Positions 6,447 to 7,149 of a stretch of 7,149 nucleotides of DNA are shown piece by piece; positions within the stretch are counted from its first letter, which is position 1, and each line of letters opens with the position of its first letter. A model generated the notes under the pieces. The model was not told the DNA's origin. It ran no database searches and saw only the letters and a program-made list of their open reading frames with translations. The DNA is from Bacillota bacterium (lineage in GTDB: Bacteria; Bacillota; Clostridia; Lachnospirales; Lachnospiraceae): assembly GCA_023415595.1 (NCBI GenBank), contig JAEZJW010000129.1, positions 1-7,149 of the forward strand, given 5' to 3'. A program made the translations under genes and the position numbers.

Positions 6447-6508
6447 TTAATCCATTATCTCATATATTTTATTCTTGAATTATTATTATTTTATGGATAA
6501 GAGATTAA
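6447..6508. repeat. Imperfect AT-rich inverted repeat after the MgtC-like gene
   Basis: The left arm at 6447-6463 (TTAATC, CA, TTATC, T, CAT) pairs with 6493-6508 (ATG, GATAA, GA, GATTAA). There are 14 pairs, a 2x2 internal loop and one bulge. The 29-base loop is almost entirely A and T. No T-run follows on either strand, so it is not a clear intrinsic terminator, although it is where transcription from truA and the MgtC-like gene would be expected to end. Confidence 0.45.
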
Positions 6509-6535
6509 ATGGAAAAGATAGTGATATTCAAAAAC

Positions 6536-6552
6536 TGTTATGTAATATGACA
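6536..6552. promoter_or_regulatory. GlnR/TnrA-like palindromic box
   Basis: The 17 bases TGTTATGTAATATGACA fit the GlnR/TnrA operator pattern TGTNAN7TNACA exactly, and match the longer Bacillus TnrA consensus at all but one position. The box ends 37 bases before the -35 of the rplM promoter and starts 101 bases after the MgtC-like stop. Chance occurrence in AT-rich DNA is possible, and no glnR/tnrA or nitrogen gene is in the window. Confidence 0.3.
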
Positions 6553-6589
6553 TTTCGTCGAGGTACATAGGAAATCTAATGGAAAACCC

Positions 6590-6618
6590 TTGACACACCC
6601 GGCAACATACTATATAAT
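6590..6618 (+). promoter_or_regulatory. Consensus sigma-A promoter for rplM
   Basis: TTGACA (6590-6595) and TATAAT (6613-6618), separated by 17 bases, are a perfect match to the housekeeping promoter consensus. Transcription should start near 6625, giving an untranslated leader of about 150 bases before rplM. This strength suits a ribosomal protein operon (rplM, probably with rpsI beyond the window). Confidence 0.93.
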
Positions 6619-6630
6619 AATAAATCGTGA

Positions 6631-6764
6631 CGTGAGAATACTTGAACCAAAGCCCCGGTAATAGTATTTGAGATCGTGTGAAGATAAGAAAGCTGCAGCA
6701 ATGCTAACGAACAGCATATATGCTGCTATAAATCATGTTTAATTATGAAGATTCATTTTCATAA
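6631..6764 (+). ncRNA. Structured 5' leader of rplM (candidate L13 leader)
   Basis: Three stems can be drawn in the rplM leader. Stem 1: GAATACT (6636-6642) with AGTATTT (6663-6669), then a 3x3 internal loop and ACC (6646-6648) with GGT (6657-6659). Stem 2: GCAGCA (6695-6700) with TGCTGC (6721-6726) and ATGCT (6701-6705) with AGCAT (6713-6717), interrupted by a three-base bulge at 6718-6720 and closed by a seven-base loop. Stem 3: TTATGAA (6743-6749) with TTCATAA (6758-6764), whose right arm covers the first two bases of the AAGGAGGA ribosome binding site (6763-6770). Autoregulatory L13 leaders are known in Bacillus-group bacteria and E. coli. I cannot confirm that this matches the known Firmicutes consensus, so the assignment is inferred from position and folding. 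Confidence 0.55.
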
Positions 6765-6776
6765 GGAGGAAAACCG

Positions 6777-7149
6777 ATGAAAAGTTTTATGGCTAGTCCG
6801 GCAACAATCGAAAAGAAATGGTACGTAGTTGATGCGACAGGACATACATTAGGCCGTCTCTCTTCAGAGATCGCAAAGGTATTACGAGGCAAGAATAAGC
6901 CCACCTACACACCCTTCATTGATACGGGTGATTATGTAATAATTGTTAATGCAGATAAGATTAAGATAACAGGTAAGAAGTTACAGCAGAAGATCTACTA
7001 CAGCCACTCAGATTACGTAGGCGGCATGAGAGAGACTACTTTGGCAGAGATGATGGCTAAGAAGCCTACCGAAGTAATCATTCATGCAGTTACGGGAATG
7101 CTTCCGAAGGGACCTTTAGGAAGATCCATGATCGGAAAGTTACATGTGT
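6777..7149 (+). CDS. rplM: Ribosomal protein L13 (N-terminal part)
   Basis: The 5' 124 codons of the gene for 50S ribosomal protein L13 are present; about 18-20 residues are missing beyond the window edge. The translation shows the conserved KKWYVVDATGHTLGRLSSEI near the start (residues 13-32), then KPTYTPFIDTGDYVIIVNA, ITGKK, YYSHSDYVGGMRE, AVTGMLPKGPLG and RSMIGKLHV. L13 is an early-assembly protein that binds 23S rRNA. AAGGAGGA (6763-6770) lies six bases before the ATG at 6777, so the start is secure; a second ATG at 6789 is less well placed. A perfect sigma-A promoter and a structured leader precede it. rpsI (S9) is expected next, outside the window. Confidence 0.97.
   Translation, partial: MKSFMASPATIEKKWYVVDATGHTLGRLSSEIAKVLRGKNKPTYTPFIDTGDYVIIVNADKIKITGKKLQQKIYYSHSDYVGGMRETTLAEMMAKKPTEVIIHAVTGMLPKGPLGRSMIGKLHV

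Noticed and set aside
6712..6725. 14-base perfect palindrome CAGCATATATGCTG as a protein operator
   Set aside because: It is better explained as the right arm and bulge of the longer RNA stem 6695-6726 in the rplM leader.
1..7149. CRISPR array, tRNA or rRNA genes, insertion sequence or phage genes
   Set aside because: I found no regularly spaced repeats, no cloverleaf-like segment, and no transposase or integrase frames on either strand.

Overview
The window looks like a core-genome segment of a low-to-middle GC Firmicute, most likely a Clostridia/Lachnospiraceae-type organism. The basis is the gene order rplQ - ecfA1 - ecfA2 - ecfT - truA - rplM, the strong AGGAGG-type ribosome binding sites, the Lachnospiraceae-like L17 tail and the TTGACA/TATAAT promoters. 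No species can be named from the sequence alone. Every gene is on the + strand.

Layout. Bases 1-182 are the 3' end of rplQ (ribosomal protein L17), closed by an intrinsic terminator at about 196-231. A good sigma-A promoter (316-344) then starts a two-gene accessory block: an NAD(P)-dependent epimerase/dehydratase-like SDR (455-1318) and a GNAT acetyltransferase (1460-1984). Next comes the general energizing module of a group II ECF transporter: ecfA1 (2039-2896), ecfA2 (3022-3870) and ecfT (4038-4856). It is followed by truA, tRNA pseudouridine synthase (4889-5659). A MgtC/SapB-family membrane protein with a TTG start (5745-6434) sits between truA and the ribosomal genes. After a 342-base gene-free stretch holding an imperfect inverted repeat, a GlnR/TnrA-like palindrome, a perfect consensus promoter and a structured leader, rplM (ribosomal protein L13) begins at 6777 and runs off the end of the window.

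How the genes work together. EcfA1, EcfA2 and EcfT form the shared motor (two ATPases plus the coupling membrane subunit) that in group II ECF systems is lent to different substrate-binding S components encoded elsewhere; no S component is encoded here. TruA modifies tRNA anticodon arms, and L17 and L13 are 50S ribosomal proteins. The SDR, the GNAT and the MgtC-like gene are guests in an otherwise conserved translation/vitamin-uptake neighbourhood. Their substrates cannot be read from the sequence.

I do not see a new multi-gene system. The points most worth a second look are non-coding: the structured rplM leader with a hairpin running into the Shine-Dalgarno, the GlnR/TnrA-like box upstream of the rplM promoter, the long hairpin-bearing gaps inside the ecf operon, and the non-canonical genes inserted into the cluster.
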